Source: Planctomycetota bacterium
GTDB taxonomy: Bacteria > Planctomycetota > Planctomycetia > Pirellulales > Pirellulaceae
Assembly (NCBI GenBank): GCA_017303505.1
Contig: JAFLCP010000074.1
Coordinates: 1-36,546 of the forward strand
DNA: 36,546 nucleotides
Direction of reading: 5' to 3'
The notes under the pieces were generated by a model. The model had not been told where the DNA came from and made no database searches. It saw only the letters and a list, made by a program, of their open reading frames with translations. Position 1 is the first letter of the stretch, and each line of letters begins with the position of its first letter. Shown here one piece after another: positions 1-11,000 of this stretch. The position numbers and the translations under genes are program-made.

Positions 1-1
1 C

Positions 2-3000
2 ACGGTGACTGGAAGTGCATTCTTCGATTCGGGCTCAACCATCGCATTGGGGTTGTTGGGAAGTGCGAACTTTGGTTCGGTGGGGCTTTTGACTCCCAGC
101 AGTGCAACGGTCGTAGAATCGAGCAGCACACACTTGGACGGAGTTGATGTTGGTAGTTTGAATTTGACCTCGACCAACTTGATCACTCAGTCAGGAGTTG
201 ATACCGGAGCGGGCACAGCCTCCGTGGTGGTTGCAGGAACCACGCAGCTAACACTTTCCTCTGCGACTGGCAGCATTTTGTTGCGTCGATCGAGCAGTAA
301 TCCACCCGGCACAGTAAATGATGGATCGTTGATGGACAACGATTTTGCGGGCACGTTTACGGTTATTGGCGTTGATACCGATTTGCGTTGGCGAAATGTT
401 TCCAACACGGCTGACGTTGGCGTCATTCCGACGAACATTCGCGATCTTGAAATTGATTTCCCCAACGCGAATATCGATTTAGCTGCACGAACGATTAACC
501 TGACAGGTAACCTCGGTCTTTACTCAGGTTTAAGCGTATTTGATGGTGGTTCAGTGGTTACCGTGGCAGGCAACTCTTTGGTAACGGCCGGTAATCAGAT
601 CACATTGGCCAACGTCGCAGGCGAACAATTCAACGTAACTGGAGATGCAAGTTTTAGTGGCATCAACGGTGTCACTGTCGGAAGTCAGGGTATTGCGAAC
701 TTTGGTACGTTAGAGTTCGACTCAAACGGCTCGGTCACCATTCAAGAAGATAGCAGTACGGTCTTGGCATCATCTTCAACCGCGAACTCGTTGAATTTAA
801 CATCATCGGGAGCAATCACAGATCTTTCTGCCGCTTCATTGGTGGTGACCAACGGAGCTACCTTGAATGCTACTAGTGACATTACCTTAAACGAAGAAAT
901 CGGCAACACCTTGAGTATCGGTGCTTTGGCTTATCTCAACGCCGGTACAAGTATCTCGATCGGTTCAGCGGGCGCGGCGAACTTCGGGACGCTGCGTTTC
1001 ACGTCCGTCAATGCGACCACTATCCAAGAAGATAGTAATACCGATCTAAGTGGTGCATCCTCGGCGGATACACTGGATTTGACGTCGGCGGGCTATATCC
1101 AAGATAACAACAACGCGACCATCGACATCACCAATAATGCCACTTTTGACGCGGCCACCACCATCACCTTAAACGAAGATGCTTCGAATGATTTGGATGT
1201 TGGTGGGCGAGCTTACTTTCTGGCAACCAATGGAATAGCCGTAGGCTCTGACGGAACTGCGAATTTTGGCAGCCTACAGTTTTCAAGTACAGGCAATGTA
1301 TCGATCTACGAAGATAGCGATATGTTCCTGGTCAATAACTCCAATGCCGGTTCGCTGCTGTTGAATGCCACTGGGTCGATTACGGATGATGTTGGCGTAA
1401 GTTTAGTCGTAAGTACAACGGCAGATTTTGTAGCCACGAGTCTTATCGCTCTAGCCGATCAAGTTGGTGATGTGCTCACGGTGACCGGAAGTGCATTTTT
1501 CGATGCAGGCTCAACGATCGCAGTGGGGGTGTTAGGAAGTGCGAACTTTGGTTCCGTGGGGCTATTGACTCCCAGCAGTGCAACGGTCGTAGAATCGAGC
1601 AGCACGCACTTGGACGGAGTTGATGTTGGTAGTTTGAATTTGACCTCGACCAACTTGATCACTCAGTCAGGAGTTGATACCGGAGCGGGCACAGCCTACG
1701 TGGTGGTAGCAGGAACCACGCAGCTAACACTCTCCTCTGCGACTGGCAGCATTTTGTTGCGTCGATCGAGCAGTAATCCACCCGGCACAGTAAATGATGG
1801 ATCGTTGATGGACAACGATTTTGCTGGCGCGTTTACGGTTACCGGCGTTGATACCGATTTGCGTTGGCGAAATGTTTCCAACACGGCCGACGTTGGCGTC
1901 ATTCCGACGAACATGCGCGATCTTGAAATTGATTTCCCCAACGCGAATATCGATTTAGCTGCACGAACGATTAACCTGACAGGTAACCTCGGTCTTTACT
2001 CAGGTTTAAGCGTATTTGATGGTGGTTCAGTGGTTACCGTGGCAGGTAACTCTCTGGTAACAGCCGGTAATCAGATCACATTGGCTAACGTCGCAGGCGA
2101 ACAATTCAACGTCACTGGTCATGCCAGCTTCGGCGGAACCAACGGAGTTACCGTCGGCGATTTGGGTGCAGCCAACTTTGGGACGTTAGAATTCGACTCA
2201 AACGGCGCTGTCACCATTCAAGAAGATAGTAGTACGGCTTTGGCCTTTGCCTCGACGGCGAACGCGCTGACGTTAACGTCGTCGGGAGCCATTTCCGATT
2301 TATCAACGGCAACAGTTGGCGTAACGAATGGTGCCACGTTCAATGCAACGGACGATATCACTTTAAACGATGCCGTTGGTAATAACTTGAGCGTTGGCGG
2401 TTTGGCATACTTCAATGCCGGTACCAACATTGCTGTCGGTTCGGATGGTACAGCGAATTTTGGAACGTTGCGATTTACATCGATTAACGGAACCACGATC
2501 CAAGAAGACAGCGACACGGATCTGAGCGATGTGTCGTCTGCAGCGTCTCTCGATTTGACTTCGTCTGGTTACATTCAGGATAACAACAACGCGACTGTCA
2601 ATGTCAACAACGATGCGTCGTTTAATGCGGGTACGAATATCAGCTTGAACGAAGATGGAACAAATAGCCTGTCGGTTGGTGGCTTGGCTTATTTTAACGC
2701 GGGAACTAGCATCGCGGTTGGTTCGAATGGTACAGCGAATTTTGGGACATTGCGATTTACTTCGATTACCGGAACTTCGATCCAGGAAGATAGCAACACT
2801 GACTTGAGTGGCGTCTCTGCCGCTGCCTCATTGGATTTGTCTTCGGCGGGCTATATTCGTGACAACAATGGGACCACGATTAATATTGGCGGCGCTGCCA
2901 CTTTGAATGCGACCACCAGCATTGATTTAAACGAAGACGTCACCAATAGTTTACAAGTAGCTGGTTTAGCCTACTTCAATGCAGGTACAAGTATTGCGGT

Positions 3001-6000
3001 TGGATCTGACGGCAGCGCAAATTTCGGGTCGCTTCGATTTACGTCTGTCGATTCAACCACCATTCAGGAAGATAGTGACACCGATCTTAGCGGAGCCTCT
3101 TCCGCTAACTCTGTGGTTTTGACCTCCGCTGGTTACATTGGGGATAACACCAACGCCACAGTGAATATCGTTAACGATGCGACCTTTAACGCGGCAACCA
3201 GCATCGATTTGAACGAAGAAGCGTCAAATGCTCTGACCGTTGGCGGTTTGGCTTACTTTAATGCGGGGACAAGTATTGGAGTTGGTAGCCTTGGTACCGC
3301 GAATTTCGGAACATTGCGATTCACGTCGATTGCGGGAACAACCATACAGGAAGACAGCAATACCGACTTAAGTGGTGATTCCACAGCATTATCGCTCAAT
3401 CTGTCTTCAGCGGGCTACATTGGCGATAACAATAATGCAACGGTCAACGTGACCAATTCGGCCACCTTCAACGCGGCAAATAGCATTGATTTAGATGAAG
3501 ATGCTTCCAATACCTTAACTGTCGGCGGACTGGCGTTCTTTAATGCGGGAAGCAGTATCGCAGTAGGTTCTGCAGGGACAGCTAACTTTGGTTCTCTAAG
3601 GTTTGTCTCGGTTAATGGAACCACGATTCAAGAAGATAGTAATACGGTTTTGGACGACGCTTCCTCTGCAGATTCGCTGAGTTTGACTTCAGTTGGCTCG
3701 ATAGCAGACAACGACGATGCGACGATTAACATCACTAACGACGCGACGTTCAATGCAGGGACCAGTATCGACTTGAACGAAGTAGGCACCAACAGCTTGG
3801 CTGTAGGTGGTTTGGCATACTTCAATGCGGGAACAAGTATTGGGATCGGAGTCGATGGTACAGCCAATTTTGGTTCGTTGCGTTTTACATCCGCATTGGG
3901 CACAGTCATCGACGAAGATAGTTCTACCAATTTAAGCGGCGATTCGTCAGCGCAGAGTTTGATGCTTACTTCATCGGGAACAATTTCGGACAGCACAACA
4001 GCCACGATTACCATTGCCAATGATGCTACGTTCGATGCCGATGTAAATGTTAGTCTAAATGAAGAAGCCTCCAATTTATTGTCAGTGGGAGGTTTAGCCT
4101 ATTTCAATGCGGGCTCAGCCATATCGGTTGGAAGTGCGGGCTCGGCTGATTTTGGTTCACTCCGTTTTGTCTCAGTTGCTGGAACGGCCATCCAAGAAGA
4201 TAGTAATACGGATCTAGCGGGGGCCTCCTCGGCTGGCTCCTTAGATTTGACCTCAGCCGGTTATATTGGCGACAACTTAAATGCCACGGTCAATATCACC
4301 AATAATGCAATTTTTGATGCGGCTACCAGTATCACTCTGGCAGATGCCGCAACGAATAACCTATTTGTAGGTGGTTTGGCTTACTTTAACGCTGGGACCA
4401 CCATCGGGATTGGCCCTGCGGGCGACGCAAATTTTGGAACATTGCGATTCACGTCAGTGGACGGGACTGTTATCGACGAAGATAGCGGCACGGATCTAGC
4501 CGGAAGTTCTTCTGCAAGTTCTTTGGTACTAACATCAGCGGGCTACATTCATGACGATGCCGCTGCTACCGTCGACATTGCGAACGAAGCCACCTTCAAT
4601 GCGACAACGGACATTACTTTAGGCGAGAGTGCTGGCAATGACCTGACGGTTGGGGCGTTAGCCTACTTTAACGCGGGTACTACCATAACGGTTGGTTCAG
4701 ATGGTACCGCTAATTTTGGCACATTGCAGTTCACAGCAGGTGGTAATGCGAGCATCCAGGAAGATAGTAACACCAACTTAAGTGGCACATCGACTGCTTT
4801 GTCATTGACCCTCACATCGACTGGGGCAATCGCAGACGAAAACAATGCGACCATCGATATTGCGAATGCCGCGACGTTCAATGCCAACGGAAGCATCGAA
4901 CTCAACGATGCGGTGACCAACGACTTGATCGTCGGTGGTCATGCTTCTTTCAACGCAGGGGCTAACGTTTCGATTGGGCCAGCGGGAACTGCGACCTTTG
5001 GCACTCTACAGTTTACCGCTGTAACCGATGCAGCGATCTACGAGGATGACGACACGAATTTGAGTCTTGCATCGGCAGCTGCCAGCTTGGTGCTTTTCTC
5101 GGCGGGGTCGATTAATGACCAAGCAGACGCAACGGTGGTGATCGCCACCGCCGCAGACTTCTTGGCAACCACCACAATCACTTTGAATGATGCCGCTGGC
5201 AACGTGTTGAATGTAGGTGCACTAGCCTATTTTGAAGCGGCCACTGACATTACTGTTGGTAGCGCTGGTACAGCGACCTTTGGTACGTTGCAATTTATCG
5301 GTGGACTCGCGGCAGCAGACGTCGTCACCATTCAAGAAGATGACGGAACCGATTTGGTAAATGGTTCCGTTGCTGGGACTTTGTTGCTGAGCTCTTCCGC
5401 CTATATTCATGATCATAGCAGCGTCACGGTCGATGTAACTGCCGGTGCAAGCTTTACTGCGGGTACCGATATTCTGTTGAACGAAGCTTTAACCAATCGA
5501 TTGGACATAGGTGGTTTGGCTTCTTTTGCGGCAGGGACAAATATTACGGTCGGCAGTGATGGCCTAGCGAATTTTGGATCGTTGCAGTTTAATTCGTTGA
5601 GCAACACCTACATTCAAGAGGATAGCGACACCGATCTCGCTTTCAGTTCGACAGCGAATTTTGTTACTTTGTTGTCTGCTGGCCACATTGCTGACAATGC
5701 CAATAGTTCGGTTGATATTGCCGTTGATGGCTATTTCCAAGCCGCTACTTCCATTGATATTGCTGACAATGCAGGGGATAGTTGGACGATTGACGGATTG
5801 GCGAAATTCGTCGCCCCTCTTTCAATCCAAATTGGTCCCGCAGGCATGGTGACGTTTGGAAGTGTGTCGTTGGTCACAGACAATAACGCGTTTGTTCAGG
5901 AAGATGACGATAGTTTGTGGCAGGAAATTATAGCGACGAACATCGAGTATCTTTCCGCCGGCTACATCAGGAACTTGGTTGAAAACAATGTCAAGGTTGC

Positions 6001-7906
6001 GAATCTTGCAACTTTGGTTGCGGAGAAATTCATCCATTTGGGCTTAGTTGAAATTGCGAAAGTGGATGTGACGGCGAACGCTGTCGGTGAATTGGATTTC
6101 ACCCAGACATCGACCAGCACACCGTCGAGTCCTCAGTACTTGTTCCAGTTGAGCAATGTCGCCGATGCGAAGGGAGTGAGTTTCTTGACCGATCTCCCAT
6201 CCTTCGCAGGAACATCGGATTTCTTCCTGGGTGCGTCCTCCTCGCAGTTGTTGAATGAATATTCGTTTCAGCAAAATTTGGGGCGCTCTTACGGAGTGTT
6301 CATCACGAATTCTGTAGAGTTGGAAGTTCAGGGAATTGAGACTCAAGATCCTGCAGTTCCTGGCGATTTAGAAACCGACCGTCCGAATATTTATGTGCAA
6401 ACCTTGACGGGTGACATCAACGTTACTGGCTCGATCAAAACACAGTCGAGCAATGTAGAAAATGGCGCGATTGTTTTGGTTGCTGGCGAGCAGTTGAACA
6501 TTCAGCCAGGTGGCGAGTTGGTCACAGAGCAAGTGGCTGATGCAAGTGCCATGCAGCGTGTCTTGTATGACTTCCTCACGGCCAACGCATACAGTTACGA
6601 TGAATTGGGCGGTCCCCTCATTACCACAAAGTTCCTCTTTCCGAACAATTACCCGTATATTGCTAGTCCGCTGGCCTCCAAGTTCCACACCATTGCAATG
6701 AGCTTTGGTGGGACAGGCGAAATTGGCTTCCAATTTGTCGTTCAATATGGAGATGCAAGTGCTGATTGGAATCTGGGTGTCGTACGCACCTTCGCAGACA
6801 CTGGTGATGTAGCCGCTTCGAATTTGATCGTGGCAGGAGGCTCAAAACCGATTGTGGCTCACGTGGAGAGCCTTGGCCGCGTTGCGACCTTTGTGCGAAA
6901 TGCGTCGACCGAATCGGAACAATACTACTATTCGGCGAGCTATTTGACGCAAAATCCATTGGTCAACAGTACGGTTATTTTGCGACGTAGTACGGACTTC
7001 TATTTGTTCGGCAATGGCGGTACTGCAGACCTGGCAACCGTGGTTGATACTACAGTTGCCGAAGACAATAGTCAGTCCTTGTCGGGAACCGTTGAGCCTC
7101 CAGGTATGCCATTACCTATCGACATTCAACCATTCTTATATGTGGAGCCACCACCGGCCGAAATAGCACCTTTTGAAGCAACATTTACCGCGCAGAACGT
7201 CGATTACGATGAACCTCGCCCCATTTTGCAAGGGGAAGTTGAAGTTGCCATTTTCCAAGTCAATTTTGATGATAACAACGAAAATGGTCAGGTAGACGAA
7301 GGTGAAGAGCCAACCGCAGACCAGATTTTGGACGAAAAGCAAAAGCGAATTATTGCTGAGTCCAAAGATGTGAAAGGCCCCGTGGCTCCAACACAAACTC
7401 AAATTCGAAAGTGGCAAACGGAGTATGAAGAAGATCCAACCAAGACAGCGGGAGCTTACGCTGTCATTGGGACGGATCGTATTCGTGGTCAGGTTGTATT
7501 TGGCACCTTTATTCTGCGCGATACTGCCAATGAGGCAAATGACTCAGAAAAAGACGTCGAACTGAAGCCGAACAATCCGCAACCTGAAGATGGGGCTGCC
7601 ATGGACGTGGTGCCTTCGGATTGGATGAACTCCTTTAAGGAAATTTGGTCGCAAGAATATGTTCAGGCTGGCAGTTTGTGGTTGCAGTCGATTGTGGAGG
7701 GAGAAATTTCAACAAAATCGAATGCAAACAATTCAGAGGTATCGCAACTGGACGGCGAGACAGGTGATAATTCGGAAGCTTCTGCAGCTGCCATCGCAGC
7801 TGGAAGCGTCCTTTGGCTCAATCGCTTCCGCGCTCGAAAAGATCAGGTTGCTAACACGACTGACTATTCCCAAGACGCGCGACGTCGACGAAATGCACTT
7901 CGGTAA
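2..7906 (+). CDS. Giant beta-repeat surface/adhesin-like protein, 5' end outside window
   Basis: The frame is open through the left edge, so the gene is a 3' fragment of at least 2630 codons; the GTG at position 5 lies inside a repeat and is not a real start. Up to about residue 2020 the protein is a tandem array of 94-aa units of Gly/Ala/Ser/Thr/Asn-rich beta-strand character. Recurring landmarks are AYFNAGTSI, ANFGTLRF, IQEDS and ATFNA. This composition fits a secreted parallel beta-helix of the filamentous-haemagglutinin kind. The last 600 residues are non-repetitive and acidic, with an EF-hand-like loop (DDNNENGQVDEGEE, near nt 7270-7310). The extreme C-terminus has a short hydrophobic stretch (AAAIAAGSVLWL) followed by a basic tail ending RRRR, which may be a membrane anchor or sorting signal. 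No autotransporter barrel is visible. The substrate is unknown, and any link to the T6SS is only by proximity. Confidence 0.8.
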   Translation, partial: TVTGSAFFDSGSTIALGLLGSANFGSVGLLTPSSATVVESSSTHLDGVDVGSLNLTSTNLITQSGVDTGAGTASVVVAGTTQLTLSSATGSILLRRSSSNPPGTVNDGSLMDNDFAGTFTVIGVDTDLRWRNVSNTADVGVIPTNIRDLEIDFPNANIDLAARTINLTGNLGLYSGLSVFDGGSVVTVAGNSLVTAGNQITLANVAGEQFNVTGDASFSGINGVTVGSQGIANFGTLEFDSNGSVTIQEDSSTVLASSSTANSLNLTSSGAITDLSAASLVVTNGATLNATSDITLNEEIGNTLSIGALAYLNAGTSISIGSAGAANFGTLRFTSVNATTIQEDSNTDLSGASSADTLDLTSAGYIQDNNNATIDITNNATFDAATTITLNEDASNDLDVGGRAYFLATNGIAVGSDGTANFGSLQFSSTGNVSIYEDSDMFLVNNSNAGSLLLNATGSITDDVGVSLVVSTTADFVATSLIALADQVGDVLTVTGSAFFDAGSTIAVGVLGSANFGSVGLLTPSSATVVESSSTHLDGVDVGSLNLTSTNLITQSGVDTGAGTAYVVVAGTTQLTLSSATGSILLRRSSSNPPGTVNDGSLMDNDFAGAFTVTGVDTDLRWRNVSNTADVGVIPTNMRDLEIDFPNANIDLAARTINLTGNLGLYSGLSVFDGGSVVTVAGNSLVTAGNQITLANVAGEQFNVTGHASFGGTNGVTVGDLGAANFGTLEFDSNGAVTIQEDSSTALAFASTANALTLTSSGAISDLSTATVGVTNGATFNATDDITLNDAVGNNLSVGGLAYFNAGTNIAVGSDGTANFGTLRFTSINGTTIQEDSDTDLSDVSSAASLDLTSSGYIQDNNNATVNVNNDASFNAGTNISLNEDGTNSLSVGGLAYFNAGTSIAVGSNGTANFGTLRFTSITGTSIQEDSNTDLSGVSAAASLDLSSAGYIRDNNGTTINIGGAATLNATTSIDLNEDVTNSLQVAGLAYFNAGTSIAVGSDGSANFGSLRFTSVDSTTIQEDSDTDLSGASSANSVVLTSAGYIGDNTNATVNIVNDATFNAATSIDLNEEASNALTVGGLAYFNAGTSIGVGSLGTANFGTLRFTSIAGTTIQEDSNTDLSGDSTALSLNLSSAGYIGDNNNATVNVTNSATFNAANSIDLDEDASNTLTVGGLAFFNAGSSIAVGSAGTANFGSLRFVSVNGTTIQEDSNTVLDDASSADSLSLTSVGSIADNDDATINITNDATFNAGTSIDLNEVGTNSLAVGGLAYFNAGTSIGIGVDGTANFGSLRFTSALGTVIDEDSSTNLSGDSSAQSLMLTSSGTISDSTTATITIANDATFDADVNVSLNEEASNLLSVGGLAYFNAGSAISVGSAGSADFGSLRFVSVAGTAIQEDSNTDLAGASSAGSLDLTSAGYIGDNLNATVNITNNAIFDAATSITLADAATNNLFVGGLAYFNAGTTIGIGPAGDANFGTLRFTSVDGTVIDEDSGTDLAGSSSASSLVLTSAGYIHDDAAATVDIANEATFNATTDITLGESAGNDLTVGALAYFNAGTTITVGSDGTANFGTLQFTAGGNASIQEDSNTNLSGTSTALSLTLTSTGAIADENNATIDIANAATFNANGSIELNDAVTNDLIVGGHASFNAGANVSIGPAGTATFGTLQFTAVTDAAIYEDDDTNLSLASAAASLVLFSAGSINDQADATVVIATAADFLATTTITLNDAAGNVLNVGALAYFEAATDITVGSAGTATFGTLQFIGGLAAADVVTIQEDDGTDLVNGSVAGTLLLSSSAYIHDHSSVTVDVTAGASFTAGTDILLNEALTNRLDIGGLASFAAGTNITVGSDGLANFGSLQFNSLSNTYIQEDSDTDLAFSSTANFVTLLSAGHIADNANSSVDIAVDGYFQAATSIDIADNAGDSWTIDGLAKFVAPLSIQIGPAGMVTFGSVSLVTDNNAFVQEDDDSLWQEIIATNIEYLSAGYIRNLVENNVKVANLATLVAEKFIHLGLVEIAKVDVTANAVGELDFTQTSTSTPSSPQYLFQLSNVADAKGVSFLTDLPSFAGTSDFFLGASSSQLLNEYSFQQNLGRSYGVFITNSVELEVQGIETQDPAVPGDLETDRPNIYVQTLTGDINVTGSIKTQSSNVENGAIVLVAGEQLNIQPGGELVTEQVADASAMQRVLYDFLTANAYSYDELGGPLITTKFLFPNNYPYIASPLASKFHTIAMSFGGTGEIGFQFVVQYGDASADWNLGVVRTFADTGDVAASNLIVAGGSKPIVAHVESLGRVATFVRNASTESEQYYYSASYLTQNPLVNSTVILRRSTDFYLFGNGGTADLATVVDTTVAEDNSQSLSGTVEPPGMPLPIDIQPFLYVEPPPAEIAPFEATFTAQNVDYDEPRPILQGEVEVAIFQVNFDDNNENGQVDEGEEPTADQILDEKQKRIIAESKDVKGPVAPTQTQIRKWQTEYEEDPTKTAGAYAVIGTDRIRGQVVFGTFILRDTANEANDSEKDVELKPNNPQPEDGAAMDVVPSDWMNSFKEIWSQEYVQAGSLWLQSIVEGEISTKSNANNSEVSQLDGETGDNSEASAAAIAAGSVLWLNRFRARKDQVANTTDYSQDARRRRNALR
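5..2116 (+). repeat. Higher-order 1476-bp duplication (near-identical copies at 5-640 and 1481-2116)
   Basis: The segment 5-640 recurs almost base for base at 1481-2116, with an offset of 1476 bp = 630 + 3 x 282. Only scattered substitutions separate the two copies, whereas neighbouring 282-bp units differ widely at the DNA level. This points to a recent block duplication or gene conversion inside the repeat gene. Confidence 0.85.
14..6079 (+). repeat. Tandem 282-bp (94-aa) coding repeats, 19 units in register
   Basis: Aligning the codon just before the AYF/ASF landmark gives unit starts at 14, 644, 926, 1208, 1490, 2120, 2402, 2684, 2966, 3248, 3530, 3812, 4094, 4376, 4658, 4940, 5222, 5516 and 5798. 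Nearly every step is exactly 282 bp. The exceptions are two 630-bp units (14 and 1490), which carry an extra 348 bp, and one 294-bp unit (5222) with a four-codon insertion. The last unit is degenerate, so its end is approximate. Confidence 0.9.
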
Positions 7907-8008
7907 ACCTTGTTGGTGAAAACTTCGCCGGACGGTTTGTGATAGTGTCGTCCACGATGGGCCAGATGATTTGAGTGTTTTTTGACTCGTTTCATGGAAT
8001 GATGCGCA

Positions 8009-11000
8009 ATGGCAAAATGTCCCTGGTGCGGCACAACAATTGCAAAGTTCTTTTTGGATCGAAAATGTCCAAAATGTGGTGAGCAATTAGGCGATAGTAA
8101 ATCGATCTCTAACGCAACCTTGGCGACAATTGAAGGGGATAGCCCGCAGGACGCAATCGACAATTTTGAAGGCAAGCCCAAAAGCAAGAGCGATACGATT
8201 GGTACGGTCGATATCGAGCAAGCTCCTCCCCCTGCCCCAACGATGGAAAAAGATAGTGAAGCGACGGTCGACATTGAAAACTATGACCCGCGCACTTTTT
8301 CCAATGCAGACGGAAACTCGAGTAAATTTAGCAAAGCAGGTACGGTCACAGGCGATCAAACCGTTGATCTCGACGGGACTATTGATCTCGCCGGGACGGT
8401 CGATGTTGCTGGGACGGTTGATGTTGATGGGACGGTTGATTCGACCAACATGCCCCAGCATGACAGTGCGGCAACCGTGGACGCGGGATCTTTGCCCAAA
8501 GCCGAAAGCGATATGACCTTGGATGCTCCGGCACCTCCGCCGGGGTCAGGATCTAATGCGTCTGGCTCAGGTCACACGATGCATGCATCCATTGGCTCTG
8601 TGGCTTCGAGTAGTCTTTACAAGACGGCTGAAGTTCAGCAGATTTGGGAACGTGCTGCCGGATCTAGTGCAGATCCAGCCCATACTCTTAACAAGGGACC
8701 TGTGCATGTTACCGACTCTGTATTTGAACGTATCAGCGTCCGAAATCTGAACCTAAACCCAAATGTGGTTGCGGACGAAGCGGATTATCATATTCGCACC
8801 GAGTTAGGACGCGGCAAACAAGGGGTTGTTTATGCCGCGAAACAAAAGGGATTGGGCCGCACTGTAGCCATTAAGTTGGTAATGAAGGGAGCGGCTGGAA
8901 GTGTTGAAAGAGAAAAACTTAGCCGTTTCGTGCGCGAAGCAGAAATCACGGCCGCACTGGATCATCCAAACATCCTTCCGATTCATGAGTTAGCAGTAAC
9001 AAGTGGCGGCGAACTCTTCTATTCGATGAAAAAAGTGGAAGGTAATGCTTGGAATGACATTATCGATGAGAATACAAAGACACTAGAACAAAATGTCGAC
9101 TATCTTCTCAAGGTATGTGACGCGCTTGCATTTGCTCATTCGAAGAAGGTGATTCACCGCGATTTGAAGCCCGGTAATATTATGATCGGGGACTTCGGTG
9201 AGGTGCTGGTTGCTGACTGGGGTATGGCGGTCGATTTGAGCAAGACGGAGAACTTCAAGCCAAGTCCTCAACAGAAAGATCCATTTTCGTTTGGCGGTAC
9301 TCCAGCCTACATGTCCCCTGAGATGGCCAAACATGATTGGCCCAGAATTGGACCTCGCAGCGATATCTATCTGTTGGGCGCCATTCTTTACCATTTAGTA
9401 GAAGGCCGGCCTCCGCGTGATGGACGTACGGTCTATGAAGTGTTGGAACGTGCGCGGTCCAATTTCTATTTTCCTGTCAAAGAAGAGTCTGGTCTGATCG
9501 CCGTCGCTCTCAAAGCAATGGCCACTTCGCCATCGGATCGCTATGCGACGGTCGAGGAATTGAGCGATGCCATTCGTGAAGTGAACAAACACGCTGAAAG
9601 TGCACGCTTAAGTGAAGAATCCGACGCTTTGCTGTTGGATGCACAAAAGTCATCAGACTACGGAAAATTCAACGAAGCGATTTTCGGCTTCCGTAATGCG
9701 ATTCGCTTATGGGAAGACAATAAGCCAGCCAAGGTTGGTTTGAAACGAGCTCGCTTAGCCTATTCAGAAAACGCCCTGTCACGCGGTGACTTTGATGTTT
9801 GCTTGGAGACATTGGATCCCAAAGAAAGCGATGAAAAAGAGCTTTACAATAAAGCTAAGGCGGCTCAGGAGGAAGCTCGTTCGCGTGAAGTTCGCTATCG
9901 TCGACTGCGCCGTGTCAGTGCTGTGGGGGCAGTCGGGGCACTGACCATTCTTAGCGGTTTGAGTTTGTGGTTGTGGTTCTCCATCGATCAAGTGCGAATG
10001 GCCCGCGACGATGCGAAAGAATCTGCTGAAGAAGCAATCAAGGAACGCAACAACGCAGTCGCGCAAGAAAAGCTTGCCAAGGAAAATGCACAGAAGGCAA
10101 GCGATAATGAAAAGAAAGCGTTAGATAATGAAAAGCTAGCGCGAGCAGCTGAGAAAAGTGCCACAGACGCTGCGAATAATCTAAAGATTTCTAATGAAAA
10201 GCTTGAACAAGAAACAAAGGCCAAAGAGGCCCAGAGGAAATTAGCAGAACAGAATGCGATTGAAGCACTGCTAAGCGAGCGAATTGCCAAGTTGGGTGGA
10301 TATCAATCAAGTCTTTTGTCAGCCTACAACTTGGCTCAAAGCTATAACGTGCGACGCAGCAACGCATTGTTGGCGGAAATTCAAGGCCTTCAAGCTGGGA
10401 TGTTGCTAGGGGCAGAAAAATCGACTGATACTAATAATGTTCAACCTGCCGCGCTGGACGAGCGACTACAGCAAGCTCCTCCTTTGGTATCTTGGCCCTA
10501 TCGTCGTGTAGCCGCTCTAATCGGACGCGATATTCCACAGTTTGATTGGGGACGTAAAGCGAGCTGCATCGACGTCGCAGCCAATGCGCCTTTTGCCGTA
10601 TTAGGATCGGCCGAAGGAAAAGAGAGTATGATCCAAATTGTCAAAATCGAAGACGACCGTCTCGAACCGGTCAACGATTTGAAACTTCCTTTCGAACGCT
10701 CGATTGTATCCGTGGCAATTTCTCCCGACGGCAAGGAAGTTGTTTTCATCACGGCAGGGTCGGATAAAGCAGAACCGGGCGTATTTAGTTGGGACATTGC
10801 TACCAAGCAGGTCAGTCCGATTGCATTCCTTAAAAACCGAGAGTTTCGTTGGTCCGCATTCAGCCCTGATGGAAAGCACTTTCTGGTTGGTATCAATGGT
10901 GGCATCTATCGTTGGCCCCGCGCCGACAAACTTGATTTGAACAAGGTGAAACCTTTCCTTTATAAGTGTAGAGGATTATTGCGGAATATTCAGTTTTTGG

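Noticed and set aside
5-7. GTG at position 5 as the start of the giant protein
   Set aside because: The frame is open to the window edge and the same residues occur inside a repeat at 1481, so the gene begins upstream.
187-465. Minus-strand frames within the repeat gene (also 1696-1941 and others)
   Set aside because: They recur at the same repeat phase and are antisense shadows of the repetitive coding strand.
5-6079. DNA tandem repeats as a CRISPR or satellite
   Set aside because: The period is a multiple of three, the frame is continuous and most changes preserve coding; these are protein repeats.
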